A stretch of DNA of 64,000 bases from CAVQCJ01 sp963849365 (GCA_963849365.1 CAWKHA010000004.1:1116001-1180000), one strand, 5' to 3'. Counted from the first letter of the stretch, positions 30,357 through 39,180 are shown. The notes: generated by a model not told the origin, from the letters alone. A program made the numbers and translations.

Positions 30357-31735
30357 GCAAGCAGACGTGGGTGGACCTGGCGTACCTGGTCGCGGCGGTC
30401 TGCTTCATCCTCGCGCTGAAGGGACTGTCCTCGCCGAAGTCGGCGCGCAACGGCAACCTGCTCGGGGCGTTCGGCGCGACGCTGGCGGTGGTCACGACCC
30501 TGTTCGCCCAGCACCTGGACCACCTGCCGCTGATCCTCGGCGGCATCCTGGTCGGTTCGGCGGTGGCGGTGCCCACCTCGCGGCGGGTGCCCATGACGGC
30601 GATGCCGCAGCTGGTCGCGCTGTTCAACGGGGTCGGCGGCGGCGCGGCGGCGATCGTCGCGTTCCTGGAGCTGAAGACCACCGGCGGCGGGTTCGCGCTG
30701 GTCGCGTCGCTCTTCACGATCGTCGTCGGGTCCATCTCGTTCTCCGGCTCGGTCGTGACATTCCTCAAGCTCCAGGAGCTGATCACCACGCGGCCGGTGG
30801 TGCTGCCCGGGCACCCCGTGCTGTTCGGCGCGGCGATGGCCGGTGCGCTGGCCGGGTCGGTCGCGGTCTTCGTCGCCGGCGGCGCGGACACCGCGTCGAC
30901 GTGGCTCGCCGTCGCGGTGGTGCTGGCATCGCTGGCGACCGGCGTCCTGTTCGTCCTGCCGGTGGGCGGCGCGGACGTCCCGATCGTGATCTCGCTGCTC
31001 AACGCGTTCACGGGCATGACCGTCGCCGCCTCCGGCTACGTCCTCGGCAACGTCCTGCTGCTCATCGCCGGCACCCTGGTCGGGGCGTCCGGCACGATCC
31101 TGACCCGGCTCATGGCCAAGGCGATGGGACGGCCGCTCACCTCCACCCTGTTCGGGGCGCTGCGCGGCGGATCGACGGCCGGCTCGACCGCCGCCGTCGG
31201 CGACCGACCCGTCCGCTCGGCCTCCCCGGACGACGTCGCGATCCTGCTCAACTACGCGAGCAAGGTCATCATCGTGCCCGGCTACGGCCTCGCGGTCGCG
31301 CAGGCCCAGCACACCGTGCGCGAGCTCGCCGACCTGCTCGCCGAGCGGGACGTCGAGGTGCTCTACGGGATCCACCCCGTCGCCGGCCGCATGCCCGGGC
31401 ACATGAACGTGCTGCTCGCCGAGGCCAACGTCCCCTACGAGCAGCTCAAGGAGATGGACCAGATCAACCCGCAGTTCGCCACCACCGACGTGGTGCTCGT
31501 CATCGGCGCGAACGACGTGGTCAACCCGGCCGCCCGCCAGCCCGGCACCCCCATCTCCGGCATGCCCATCCTGGACGTCGACCAGGCGCAGAACGTCATC
31601 TTCCTCAAGCGCTCGATGCGACCCGGCTTCGCCGGCATCGACAACGACCTGCTCTACCAGCCCAACACCACGCTGCTGTTCGGCGACGCCAAAGACTCCC
31701 TCACCAAGGTCGTCGCCGCCCTCAAGGCCCTCTGA
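30353..31735 (+). CDS. pntB: NAD(P) transhydrogenase subunit beta
   Basis: A 460-residue subunit with about eight to nine membrane helices in the first 270 residues and a C-terminal NADP(H)-binding domain III (VIIVPGYGLAVAQAQHTVREL, GIHPVAGRMPGHMNVLLAEA, VLVIGANDVVNPAA). These are the hallmark motifs of PntB, including the GYGxAVAQAQ dinucleotide loop. The ATG overlaps the pntAB stop (ATGA). The product completes the transhydrogenase in the membrane. Confidence 0.95.
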   Translation: MSKQTWVDLAYLVAAVCFILALKGLSSPKSARNGNLLGAFGATLAVVTTLFAQHLDHLPLILGGILVGSAVAVPTSRRVPMTAMPQLVALFNGVGGGAAAIVAFLELKTTGGGFALVASLFTIVVGSISFSGSVVTFLKLQELITTRPVVLPGHPVLFGAAMAGALAGSVAVFVAGGADTASTWLAVAVVLASLATGVLFVLPVGGADVPIVISLLNAFTGMTVAASGYVLGNVLLLIAGTLVGASGTILTRLMAKAMGRPLTSTLFGALRGGSTAGSTAAVGDRPVRSASPDDVAILLNYASKVIIVPGYGLAVAQAQHTVRELADLLAERDVEVLYGIHPVAGRMPGHMNVLLAEANVPYEQLKEMDQINPQFATTDVVLVIGANDVVNPAARQPGTPISGMPILDVDQAQNVIFLKRSMRPGFAGIDNDLLYQPNTTLLFGDAKDSLTKVVAALKAL

Positions 31736-31769
31736 CCGCGCCGTCCCCGGCCACCACCCCGCTCACCCA

Positions 31770-31795
31770 CCCCACCCCGGGACCGGGGGGTGGGG
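31770..31795. terminator. GC hairpin between convergent pntB and upp
   Basis: CCCCACCCCGG at 31770-31780 faces CCGGGGGGTGGGG at 31783-31795 with a 2-base bulge. It lies between the two convergent stop codons, so it can serve both genes. There is no U-tract on either side. Confidence 0.6.
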
Positions 31796-32434
31796 TCAGA
31801 CGACGCCGTAGAGGCGGTCCCCGGCGTCGCCGAGGCCCGGGACGATGTACCCCTTCTCGTTCAGCTTCTCGTCCAGGCCGGCGGTCACCACCGACACGGC
31901 AGCGTCCCGCGCCACGAACGTCGTCCGCAGGTGCTCCAGACCCTCCGGTGCCGCGAGCAGGCAGATCGCGGTCACGTCGTGGGCCCCCCGGCCCAGCAGC
32001 AGCTCGATCGCCGCGGCGAGGGTGCCACCGGTGGCCAGCATCGGGTCCAGGACGTACACCTGGCGGTCGGACAGGTTCTCCGGGAGCCGGTCAGCGTACG
32101 TCGTGGCCAGCAGCGTGGACTCGTCCCTGACCATCCCGAGGAACCCGACCTCGGCGGTCGGGAGCAGCCGGACCATCCCCTCCAGCATCCCCAGCCCGGC
32201 CCGCAGGATCGGGACGACCAGCGGCCGCGGCTGTGCCAGCCGGACGCCCACGGCCGGGGCGACCGGCGTGCGCACCTCGAACGGAACGGTCCGGACCTCG
32301 CGGGTCGCCTCGTACGCCAGCAGCGTGACCAGCTCCTCGGCCAGCCGGCGGAACGTGGGGGAGTCGGTGCGCTCGTCCCGCAGCGTGGTGAGCTTGTGGG
32401 CGATCAGCGGGTGGTCGGCGACGTGGACGCGCAT
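31796..32434 (-). CDS. upp: Uracil phosphoribosyltransferase
   Basis: A 212-residue enzyme that salvages uracil to UMP with PRPP. The PRPP-binding loop VYVLDPMLATGGT and the N-terminal HPLIAHKLTTLRDERTDSPTFR are diagnostic, and the C-terminal GLGDAGDRLYGV closes the uracil pocket. The ATG at 32434 matches the usual N-terminus (MRVHVADHPL). It diverges from the tadA-associated gene across 90 bases. Length is normal for the family. Confidence 0.96.
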   Translation of the reverse strand: MRVHVADHPLIAHKLTTLRDERTDSPTFRRLAEELVTLLAYEATREVRTVPFEVRTPVAPAVGVRLAQPRPLVVPILRAGLGMLEGMVRLLPTAEVGFLGMVRDESTLLATTYADRLPENLSDRQVYVLDPMLATGGTLAAAIELLLGRGAHDVTAICLLAAPEGLEHLRTTFVARDAAVSVVTAGLDEKLNEKGYIVPGLGDAGDRLYGVV

Positions 32435-32524
32435 GGCGCGAAGGCTAGCGCCAGGTGGCGGGCCGGCCAGCCCGGCGGCCGTTGGCTCTGTCCGTGGGCC
32501 ACCGTCCCGTGTCACGATGCCCGC

Positions 32525-33025
32525 ATGTCCGACGGTCGCGCCGAGGGAACAGCGACGGATTTCGCCGTCGCCGCCTACCTCGAGGACGGGCGCTGGGTCG
32601 TGGCGACCCTGCCGCCGAGCGCTGCCGACGGCCTCGACCGGCTCGTCCACGCCATCCGCCAGCAGCCCGGCGAGGGCGGGTCGATCGGCATGGTGTCCGT
32701 GGCCGACGACTTCTTCGTGGCGGTGCGGGTGTTCGGCGACGACGAGCGGATCCTGCTCTCCGACGTGACCGCCGCCGAGGACTGGCCGCTCGCCCGCGAG
32801 GTGCTCGAGCGGCTCGAGCTCCCCATGCCCGACGAGGACGACCTCGACACGGTGCAGCCGGCCGGCGACCTGACTGTCTTCGCCGACCTCGGCGTTCCGG
32901 CCATGGAGGTCGCCATGCTCTGCGAGGACAGCGACCTGTACCCCGACGAGATGCTCGACTCGATCGCGTCCCGGCTGGGGTTCGGCGAGGAGTTCCGGCA
33001 GACCCTGGACGAGGGGCCGGGCTGA
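32525..33025 (+). CDS. tRNA adenosine deaminase-associated protein
   Basis: A 166-residue, acidic protein of the actinobacterial family always found beside tadA. It contains FAVAAYLEDGRWVVATLP near residue 13, VSVADDFFVAVRVFGDDERILLSD in the middle, and a C-terminal LCEDSDLYPDEMLDSIASRLGF. No catalytic motif is visible. Its job may be to assist TadA, but that has not been shown. Its stop lies 35 bases before the tadA ATG and overlaps an in-frame CTG. Confidence 0.88.
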   Translation: MSDGRAEGTATDFAVAAYLEDGRWVVATLPPSAADGLDRLVHAIRQQPGEGGSIGMVSVADDFFVAVRVFGDDERILLSDVTAAEDWPLAREVLERLELPMPDEDDLDTVQPAGDLTVFADLGVPAMEVAMLCEDSDLYPDEMLDSIASRLGFGEEFRQTLDEGPG

Positions 33026-33060
33026 GCGGGCTGGGGATCGCCCCCGGCTACGAGGACGCG

Positions 33061-33492
33061 ATGCGGCTGGCGCTGGCCGAGGCCGACCTCGCCCGCGACG
33101 GGGGCGACGTGCCGGTCGGTTGCGTGGTGCTCGGACCGGACGGCGCGGTGGTCGGCAGCGGCAGCAACGCCCGGGAGTCCGGCGACGACCCGACGGCGCA
33201 CGCCGAGGTCGTGGCGCTGCGCGCGGCCGGCCGTGCGCTGGGCCGCTGGCGGCTGGACGGCTGCACGCTGGTCGTCACGCTGGAGCCGTGCACGATGTGC
33301 GCCGGCGCCGCAGTGCTCGCCCGGATCGACCGGGTGGTCTTCGGCGCGTACGACCCGAAGGCCGGCGCGGTCGGCTCGCTGTGGGACGTGGTCCGGGACC
33401 GGCGGCTGAACCACCGGCCCGAGGTCGTCTCCGGAGTGCTCGAGGCCGAGTGCTCGGAGCGGTTGCGCGCATGGTTCGAGACGCGCCGCTGA
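33061..33492 (+). CDS. tadA: tRNA-specific adenosine deaminase
   Basis: A 143-residue cytidine-deaminase-fold enzyme that makes inosine at the wobble base of tRNA-Arg(ACG). The zinc site is formed by HAEVVAL (proton shuttle Glu) and the EPCTMCAGA pair of Cys. The ATG at 33061 has GAGG 5 bases upstream. An upstream in-frame CTG at 33022, overlapping the previous stop, would add the short helix that many TadA proteins have before the first strand, so the true start may be there. It precedes a tRNA-Ser gene. Confidence 0.93.
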   Translation: MRLALAEADLARDGGDVPVGCVVLGPDGAVVGSGSNARESGDDPTAHAEVVALRAAGRALGRWRLDGCTLVVTLEPCTMCAGAAVLARIDRVVFGAYDPKAGAVGSLWDVVRDRRLNHRPEVVSGVLEAECSERLRAWFETRR

Positions 33493-33512
33493 CCTCCGGT
33501 AACCTACCCGGC

Positions 33513-33599
33513 GGTGGCGTGTCCGAGCGGCCTAAGGAGCACGCCTCGAAAGCGTGTGAGGGGGCAACTCCTCCGTGGGTTCAAATCCCACCGCCACCG
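33513..33599 (+). tRNA. tRNA-Ser(CGA)
   Basis: The acceptor stem GGTGGCG pairs with CGCCACC, and G is the discriminator base. The anticodon stem-loop CACGC-CTCGAAA-GCGTG places CGA at 33547-33549. A long variable arm (about GAGGGGGCAACTCCTC) and a GGTTCAAATCC T-arm complete a class II serine tRNA that reads UCG. The terminal CCA is not encoded. Confidence 0.95.
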
Positions 33600-33628
33600 C
33601 CGTGCGGTCGCTCGAAAGATCCTGGGCT

Positions 33629-33657
33629 GACCGGACCCTCGTCGTGAGGGTCCGGTC
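33629..33657 (+). terminator. Intrinsic-like hairpin downstream of tRNA-Ser(CGA)
   Basis: GACCGGACCCTC at 33629-33640 pairs perfectly with GAGGGTCCGGTC at 33646-33657 around GTCGT. The tail TCCTGGTCTC is only weakly U-rich. Position fits termination of the tRNA transcript. Confidence 0.7.
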
Positions 33658-33735
33658 TCCTGGTCTCGAGGTCGGCCCAACCCGCGTCGAGCGCACCCGA
33701 GCATCATGCGGTGGTAGCGCCCGGCGCGTCCGAGG

Positions 33736-34296
33736 TCAGCAGGGCGAGCCGGTCGGGCTGGGCTTGGCGGTGAGCTGGGCCTGCGCCACGGCCGGCGTGT
33801 TGAGCGAGCTGTAGCGCTCGCCGATCACGAAGTCGACGCTCGCGTCCTTGCGCTTGTCGAGCACGAGGATCGGGGTCGGCACCTGGGCGGCCACGACCTT
33901 CGCCGCCGCTGCGCCCTTGGGGCCGTAGCGGATCTCGGCCGTGCCGATGATCAGCTTGTTCAGCGGGTCGTTGGCGACCGAGCCGATCCCGAACCCGCGG
34001 GCCGCCAGCTCGACGCTCGTCGCCTTCGCGAGCCCGCGGTGCTTGGTCGCGTTGTACACGTTGACCTTGACCGTGCGCGGGTCGGGCAGCACCACCGGTT
34101 TGGCGCTGCCGCTCTTGGACGTGCTGGCGTGCGTCGAGCAGGTCGAGCTGGTCGAGGGCGTGGCGGCCGCGGTGCCCTTGTCCCGTCCGGCGAACCACCA
34201 GCCGCCGCCGATCCCGATGGCGAGCGCCACGACGACGGCGACCACGATGGGCAGCGGGCTGCGCCGCCCGGTGCCGGTCGGGGTCAGCGTGCTCAT
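33736..34296 (-). CDS. Membrane-anchored LytR C-terminal domain protein
   Basis: A 186-residue protein with one N-terminal membrane helix (PIVVAVVVALAIGIGGGWWFAG, about residues 15-36), a Ser/Thr-rich linker and a LytR_C domain (VKVNVYNATKHRGLAKATSVELAARGF, residues about 75-100, and VDFVIGERYSSLN near the C-terminus). The domain is found alone or after LytR-CpsA-Psr ligase domains and faces the cell wall side. Catalytic LCP residues are absent, so it is not a ligase. The ATG overlaps the stop of the upstream small gene (ATGA). Confidence 0.85.
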   Translation of the reverse strand: MSTLTPTGTGRRSPLPIVVAVVVALAIGIGGGWWFAGRDKGTAAATPSTSSTCSTHASTSKSGSAKPVVLPDPRTVKVNVYNATKHRGLAKATSVELAARGFGIGSVANDPLNKLIIGTAEIRYGPKGAAAAKVVAAQVPTPILVLDKRKDASVDFVIGERYSSLNTPAVAQAQLTAKPSPTGSPC

Positions 34297-34592
34297 CGGT
34301 CCTCCAGCTCGTACACGCGGGCATGCAGCGTGCTGCGCTGGTGCAGGGCCGCGCGCACGGCGCGGTGCAGACCGTCCTCCAGGTACAGCTCGCCCCTCCA
34401 GCGGACCACATGGCAGAACAGGTCGCCAAACATCGTCGAGTCTTCGGCGAGCAGCGTGTCGAGGTCGAGCGCACGTTTGGTCGTGACCAGCTCGGCGAGC
34501 CGCACCTGTCGCGGCGGGACTGCGGCCCAGTCCTTGCCGGAGAGGCCGTGATCGGGGTACGGGCGCCTGTCGCCCACCCGCCGGAAGATCAC
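34293..34592 (-). CDS. Conserved small actinobacterial protein, VapB-antitoxin-like by annotation
   Basis: A 99-residue conserved protein. The opening VIFRRVGDRRPYPDHGLSGKDW and the central TTKRALDLDTLLAEDSTMFGDLF followed by VRWRGELYLEDGLHRAVRAAL match a conserved actinobacterial family that databases often label type II toxin-antitoxin VapB. No toxin gene is next to it and the DNA-binding end is not obvious, so a true antitoxin role is doubtful. GTG at 34592 is the start (34598 is an alternative). It is coupled to the LytR_C gene. Confidence 0.75.
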   Translation of the reverse strand: MIFRRVGDRRPYPDHGLSGKDWAAVPPRQVRLAELVTTKRALDLDTLLAEDSTMFGDLFCHVVRWRGELYLEDGLHRAVRAALHQRSTLHARVYELEDR

Positions 34593-34629
34593 GGGCACGA
34601 GTCTAAGTGCCGCACTAGGCTCCCCGGCC

Positions 34630-36198
34630 ATGGGCGAGCAGGGCACGGGTTCGGACGGCATCGTCGCGGCGGTCAGGGCCGGGTACGCGTTCGCGGGCCC
34701 CGCCGTCCAGCTCGGTGCGCTGGTCACCGACGGCACCGCGCACCCGGACGTCGGCGTGCGGTTGCCCATGCAGATGGTGAACCGGCACGGTCTGGTGGCC
34801 GGCGCCACCGGCACGGGCAAGACGAAGACGCTGCAGCTCATGGCCGAGCAGCTGTCCGCGGCGGGTGTCCCGGTCTTCCTCGCGGACATCAAGGGCGATC
34901 TGTCCGGCATGGCCTCACCCGGTCAGCCCGCGGACAAGACGACGGCGCGTGCGAACGACGTCGGCCAGGTCTGGACGCCGACGTCGTTCCCGACCGAGTT
35001 CTACTCGCTCGGCGGCCAGGGGACAGGGGTGCCGATCCGCGTGACGGTCACGTCCTTCGGCCCGACGCTGCTGTCCAAGGTGCTCGAGCTGAACGCGACC
35101 CAGGAGTCCTCGCTCGGTCTGGTGTTCCACTACGCCGACAAGGCCGGCCTCCCGCTGCTGGACCTCAGGGACCTGCGGTCGGTCGTGTCGTACCTCGTCA
35201 GCGAGGACGGCAAGTCCGAGCTGGACGGTCTCGGTGGTCTGTCCAAGGCGACCGCCGGGGTGATCCTGCGCGAGCTGATCGCGTTCCAGGACCAGGGCGC
35301 GGAGGTGTTCTTCGGCGAGCCGGAGTTCGACACCCGGGAGCTGCTTCGCACCGCCGCGGACTGCCGCGGGATGGTCTCGGTGCTGGAGCTGCCTGCGCTG
35401 CAGGACCGTCCGGCTCTGTTCTCGTCGTTCCTGATGTGGCTGCTCGCCGACCTGTTCGAGGAGCTGCCCGAGGTGGGCGACCTGGACAAGCCCAAGCTGG
35501 TCTTCTTCTTCGACGAGGCGCACCTGCTGTTCGGCGGTGCCTCGAAGGACTTCCTGCAGTCCGTGACGCAGACGGTCCGGCTGATCCGGTCCAAGGGCGT
35601 CGGCGTGTTCTTCGTGACCCAGACGCCCAAGGACGTGCCCTCCGACGTGCTGGCCCAGCTCGGCAACCGGGTGCAGCACGCCTTGCGCGCGTTCACCCCG
35701 GACGACGCGAAGGCGCTCAAGGCGACCGTGTCGACGTACCCGACGTCCGGCTACGACCTCGGCGCCCTGCTGACGCAGCTCGGCATCGGGGAGGCGGTGG
35801 TGACGGTCCTGTCCGAGCGCGGCGCCCCGACGCCCGTGGCGTGGACGCGGCTGCGCGCACCGCAGTCGCTGATGGGGCCGTCGGACCCGGCGATGGTGGC
35901 CGCGCAGGTGGCCGCATCACCGCTGGACGCGACCTACGGGGAGCAGGTCGACCGCGACTCGGCGTACGAGCGGCTGGCCGCACGGCTCGCGCCGGCGCCG
36001 TCCGCTCCACCCGCAGGGACCGCTCCGCCGGAGCCCACGCCGGCCAGGACCCGCGCACCCAGGCCCCAGCCGAGCACGGCCGAGGAGGTGGCCAAGGCCG
36101 CCACCCCCGTGGTCAAGGCGGTCGCGGTCGCGGCGGCGACCACGTTCGGCCGGGAGATCATGCGCGGTCTGTTCGGCAACGCCCGGAAGCGCCGCTGA
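34630..36198 (+). CDS. HerA-like ATPase (DUF853/YjgR family)
   Basis: A 522-residue P-loop ATPase of the HerA/FtsK superfamily. Walker A is GATGTGKTKT (about residue 58), Walker B is LVFFFDEAH (about residue 290), and VFFVTQTPKDVPSDVLAQLGNRVQHALRAF is the arginine-finger-bearing segment. Such proteins are proposed DNA translocases, but the cellular role of the DUF853 branch is not known. It ends in an Ala/Pro-rich linker and a helix that may reach a partner. It is convergent with tRNA-Ser(GGA). Confidence 0.9.
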   Translation: MGEQGTGSDGIVAAVRAGYAFAGPAVQLGALVTDGTAHPDVGVRLPMQMVNRHGLVAGATGTGKTKTLQLMAEQLSAAGVPVFLADIKGDLSGMASPGQPADKTTARANDVGQVWTPTSFPTEFYSLGGQGTGVPIRVTVTSFGPTLLSKVLELNATQESSLGLVFHYADKAGLPLLDLRDLRSVVSYLVSEDGKSELDGLGGLSKATAGVILRELIAFQDQGAEVFFGEPEFDTRELLRTAADCRGMVSVLELPALQDRPALFSSFLMWLLADLFEELPEVGDLDKPKLVFFFDEAHLLFGGASKDFLQSVTQTVRLIRSKGVGVFFVTQTPKDVPSDVLAQLGNRVQHALRAFTPDDAKALKATVSTYPTSGYDLGALLTQLGIGEAVVTVLSERGAPTPVAWTRLRAPQSLMGPSDPAMVAAQVAASPLDATYGEQVDRDSAYERLAARLAPAPSAPPAGTAPPEPTPARTRAPRPQPSTAEEVAKAATPVVKAVAVAAATTFGREIMRGLFGNARKRR

Positions 36199-36295
36199 AC
36201 ACCGCGCCGACCTCGAGCGGAACGGCGCCCTTGCCGGCGGGTCGCAGGTGCGTCGCCCAAGATCGACGGTGTGGTGGGGGCCGCGTCGGTGCTGG

Positions 36296-36380
36296 CGGAG
36301 GATGCGGGATTTGAACCCGCGAGGGGTTGCCCCCTACACGCTTTCCAAGCGTGCGCACTCGGCCACTATGCGAATCCTCC
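36296..36380 (-). tRNA. tRNA-Ser(GGA)
   Basis: Read on the minus strand, the acceptor stem GGAGGAT pairs with ATCCTCC, with G as discriminator. The anticodon loop CTTGGAAA places GGA, which reads UCC/UCU. The long variable arm TAGGGGGCAACCCCT and T-arm GGTTCAAATCC mark a class II serine tRNA. No CCA is encoded. Confidence 0.95.
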
Positions 36381-36449
36381 GCCGGCGAGGGTACAAGGGG
36401 TCGTCCGGGCCGCGGTAATCGCCTGGGACCGCCGCCGCGTAGCATGGCC

Positions 36450-36540
36450 GCGGCCCCTCGCGCGGCGCCACCCTGTGAACCCCCCAGGGCCGAAAGGCAG
36501 CAAGGGTAAGCGGGCTCTGGTGGGTGCGCGGGGGGTCCTT
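36450..36540 (+). ncRNA. ffs: SRP RNA (bacterial 4.5S type)
   Basis: The core TGAACCCCCCAGGGCCGAAA followed by GGCAGCAAGGG is the conserved SRP domain IV apex, with the GNAR-like tetraloop GAAA and the asymmetric GCAGCA bulge. Flanking strands GGCCCCTCGCGC and GCGCGGGGGGTCC pair to form the lower stem. Position right before dnaX is the usual place for this gene in actinobacteria. The ends are estimated from pairing to within a few bases. Confidence 0.88.
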
Positions 36541-36595
36541 GCGTGGTGGGTACCGCGCGGCCCCGGGGGTCGGCGCCGACGGTTAGGGTCGGGGG

Positions 36596-38509
36596 GTGTC
36601 GTTGGCCCTGTACCGCCGCTACCGGCCCGAGACCTTCGCCGAGGTCATCGGGCAGGACCATGTCACCGGTCCGCTCCAGCAGGCGCTGCGCAGCGACCGG
36701 GTCAACCACGCCTACCTGTTCAGCGGCCCGCGCGGCTGCGGCAAGACCACGTCGGCGCGGATCCTGGCGCGGGCGCTGAACTGCGAGAAGGGTCCGACCC
36801 CGGAGCCCTGCGGTGTCTGCGACTCGTGCCGTGACCTGGCCCGTGACGGCGGTGGGAGCATCGACGTCGTCGAGATCGACGCCGCGTCGCACGGCGGTGT
36901 CGACGACGCCCGGGACCTGCGCGAGCGCGCCTTCTACGCCCCGGCCGGCGCCCGCTACAAGATCTACATCATCGACGAGGCGCACATGGTCACGCCGCAG
37001 GGCTTCAACGCCCTGCTCAAGGTGGTCGAGGAGCCGCCGCCGCACCTGAAGTTCATCTTCGCGACGACCGAGCCCGAGCGCGTGCTCGGCACGATCCGCT
37101 CGCGCACGCACCACTACCCCTTCCGGCTGGTGCCGCCGCGCGTCCTGCAGGACTACCTGGCCAAGCTGTGCGACGCCGAAGGTGCCCAGGTCGGTCCCGG
37201 CGTGCTGCCGATGGTCGTCCGGGCCGGTGCGGGGTCGGTCCGCGACGCGCTCTCGGTGCTCGACCAGCTGATCGCCGGCGCCGGCCCCGAGGGGGTCACG
37301 CACGTGTACGCCGCGGCACTGCTCGGCTACACCGACGCCGCGCTGCTGGACCAGGTCGTCGATGCGTTCGCCGCGGCCGACGCCGCCTCCGTCTTCGAGC
37401 TCGTGGACCGGGTCGTCGACACCGGCATCGACCCGCGCCGGTTCCTCGCCGACCTGCTCGAGCGGCTCCGTGACCTCGTGGTGCTGCACGCCGTGCCCGA
37501 CGCCGCCGCCAAGGGGATGGTGCACGCGTCCCCGGACCAGGTGGAGCGCATGATCGGGCAGGCCGGGCGGTTCGGCGCAGCCGACCTGGCCCGTGCGGCC
37601 GACGTCGTGAGCACAGGGCTGACCGAGATGCGGGGAGCCACCGCGCCGCGCCTGCACCTCGAGCTGGTATGCGCGCGGGTGCTGCTTCCCGGGGCCGACC
37701 CGCAGGCGGCACGCGGCCTCGGTGCGCGGGTCGACCGGCTCGAGCGGCGCTACGCGATCGCGTCCCAGCCGGAGGGGGAGCCGGTGCCGACTCCGCAGTC
37801 GCGACGGGCGGCGCCGCGGGTCGAGCGCGCACCGGAGCCTGTCGCTGCGGCGGTGTCACCCGCCCCGGCCGACGCGGCCGACGCGGCTGGCACCGTCGTC
37901 GAGGTCGCGCCGGTCGACATGGCGGACACGACCGACACGACGCTGACCACGACGCTGACCGCGCCGCCGCCGGAGACTCCCGCCGGCGCGGCTGACGGGA
38001 GCATGGACGTCAAGGCTGTCCGCGGTCTGTGGCCGGCGGTGCTGGACCGCGTCAAGCAGAAGCGGCGGGTCACCTGGATGCTCCTGTTCGACAAGGTGCA
38101 GGTGCTCGGGCTCGAGGGTCGCGTCCTGACGATCGGCTTCCCCGACGCCGGCTCGGTCAAGGGCTTCACCTCGGGCGGCCACGACGAGGTGCTGCGGCTG
38201 GCGATCATGGACGTGGCCGGCGCCGACTGGCGGATCGACCCCGTCCACCAGCCGGGAGCCGGCGCCACCTCCGCCGTCGCAGCGAAGCCCGACCCGGCCG
38301 CTGCGCCGCCCACCCCGTCCGGACCCGATGAGGTCGTGTCAGACCCAGCCGGGGCCAGCGGCCCGGCTGGGTCTGACACGAGGGCGGACGGCGGGGCGGA
38401 CGTGCCGTCCGCGTCCGACGACGACGCTGCCGACGACGGGCTGGCCGGGGCCGAGCTGGTCGTTCGCGAGCTGGGCGGGCGGGTCATCGGCGAGCTCGGT
38501 GGGACCTGA
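36596..38509 (+). CDS. dnaX: DNA polymerase III gamma/tau subunit
   Basis: A 637-residue clamp-loader subunit. SLALYRRYRPETFAEVIGQ opens the protein, Walker A is GPRGCGKTTSA, the zinc module has four Cys, and IIDEAHMV is Walker B; SRTHHYPF carries the SRC-type arginine finger region (Cys replaced by Thr). The C-terminal half is Pro/Ala-rich with a tau-like part (VLDRVKQKRRVTWMLLFDKV). GTG start at 36596. A 48-base palindrome lies in frame in the C-terminal linker (38334-38381), adding about 16 residues. No A-rich frameshift site is visible. Confidence 0.95.
   Translation: MSLALYRRYRPETFAEVIGQDHVTGPLQQALRSDRVNHAYLFSGPRGCGKTTSARILARALNCEKGPTPEPCGVCDSCRDLARDGGGSIDVVEIDAASHGGVDDARDLRERAFYAPAGARYKIYIIDEAHMVTPQGFNALLKVVEEPPPHLKFIFATTEPERVLGTIRSRTHHYPFRLVPPRVLQDYLAKLCDAEGAQVGPGVLPMVVRAGAGSVRDALSVLDQLIAGAGPEGVTHVYAAALLGYTDAALLDQVVDAFAAADAASVFELVDRVVDTGIDPRRFLADLLERLRDLVVLHAVPDAAAKGMVHASPDQVERMIGQAGRFGAADLARAADVVSTGLTEMRGATAPRLHLELVCARVLLPGADPQAARGLGARVDRLERRYAIASQPEGEPVPTPQSRRAAPRVERAPEPVAAAVSPAPADAADAAGTVVEVAPVDMADTTDTTLTTTLTAPPPETPAGAADGSMDVKAVRGLWPAVLDRVKQKRRVTWMLLFDKVQVLGLEGRVLTIGFPDAGSVKGFTSGGHDEVLRLAIMDVAGADWRIDPVHQPGAGATSAVAAKPDPAAAPPTPSGPDEVVSDPAGASGPAGSDTRADGGADVPSASDDDAADDGLAGAELVVRELGGRVIGELGGT
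38334..38381. repeat. Palindrome, family B, inside dnaX
   Basis: The arms TCGTGTCAGACCCAGCCGGG (38334-38353) and its exact complement (38362-38381) enclose an 8-base spacer. It lies inside the dnaX reading frame, encoding part of a Pro/Ala/Gly/Asp-rich linker, so the frame survives. Nearly the same arm begins and ends the composite at 44769-44901. Confidence 0.85.
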
Positions 38510-38580
38510 GGCTTAGGCTCGTGAGTGCCGCCTCGCACGGGCGGCGCTGGCGTACGCGCCGGGCTGGCTGAGGGAGCTGC

Positions 38581-39180
38581 ATGTACGAAGGCGTCGTCCA
38601 GGACCTCATCGACGAGCTCGGGCACCTGCCCGGGGTCGGTCCCAAGAGCGCCCAGCGGATCGCCTTCCACCTGCTGCAGGCCGACCCGGCCGACGTCCGA
38701 CGACTGGCCCAGGTCCTCGTCGAGGTGAAGGACAAGGTCCGGTTCTGCCGTACCTGCTTCAACGTGGCGGAGGCCGACCAGTGCCGGATCTGCCTGGACC
38801 CCCGCCGGGACGCGACCCTGCTGTGCGTGGTCGAGGAGCCCAAGGACGTCCTCGCGGTGGAGAAGACGCGCGAGTTCCGGGGCCGCTACCACGTGCTCGG
38901 CGGTGCGATCAGCCCGATCGAGGGCGTGGGTCCGGACGACCTGCGGGTGCGCGAGCTGATGCAGCGCCTCGCCGACGGCACGGTGACCGAGCTCATCCTG
39001 GCCACCGACCCGAACCTGGAGGGCGAGGCGACCGCGACGTACCTGGCCCGGCTGGTGAAGCCGATGGGACTGCGGGTGACCAGGCTGGCCAGCGGGCTGC
39101 CGGTCGGTGGCGACCTGGAGTACGCCGACGAAGTCACGCTGGGACGTGCGTTCGAAGGAAGGCGGCTGCTCGATGTCTGA
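38581..39180 (+). CDS. recR: Recombination mediator RecR
   Basis: A 199-residue RecR. The helix-hairpin-helix LGHLPGVGPKSAQRIAFHLL, a four-Cys zinc finger (CRTC and CRIC pairs, from about residue 57) and the TOPRIM segment LCVVEEPKDVLAVEKT with HVLGGAISPIEGVGPDDLR are present. It acts with RecF/RecO to load RecA on gapped DNA. ATG start at 38581, 71 bases after dnaX, which is a common dnaX-recR cluster. Its end overlaps the DUF5063 gene by 8 bases. Confidence 0.96.
   Translation: MYEGVVQDLIDELGHLPGVGPKSAQRIAFHLLQADPADVRRLAQVLVEVKDKVRFCRTCFNVAEADQCRICLDPRRDATLLCVVEEPKDVLAVEKTREFRGRYHVLGGAISPIEGVGPDDLRVRELMQRLADGTVTELILATDPNLEGEATATYLARLVKPMGLRVTRLASGLPVGGDLEYADEVTLGRAFEGRRLLDV

Noticed and set aside
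34293..34592. Toxin-antitoxin module at the VapB-like gene.
   Set aside because: The neighbour genes are a LytR_C membrane protein and a HerA-like ATPase; no PIN-domain toxin is present.
36596..38509. Programmed frameshift site in dnaX to make gamma.
   Set aside because: No A-rich slippery heptamer was found; a single long product is typical for actinobacteria.
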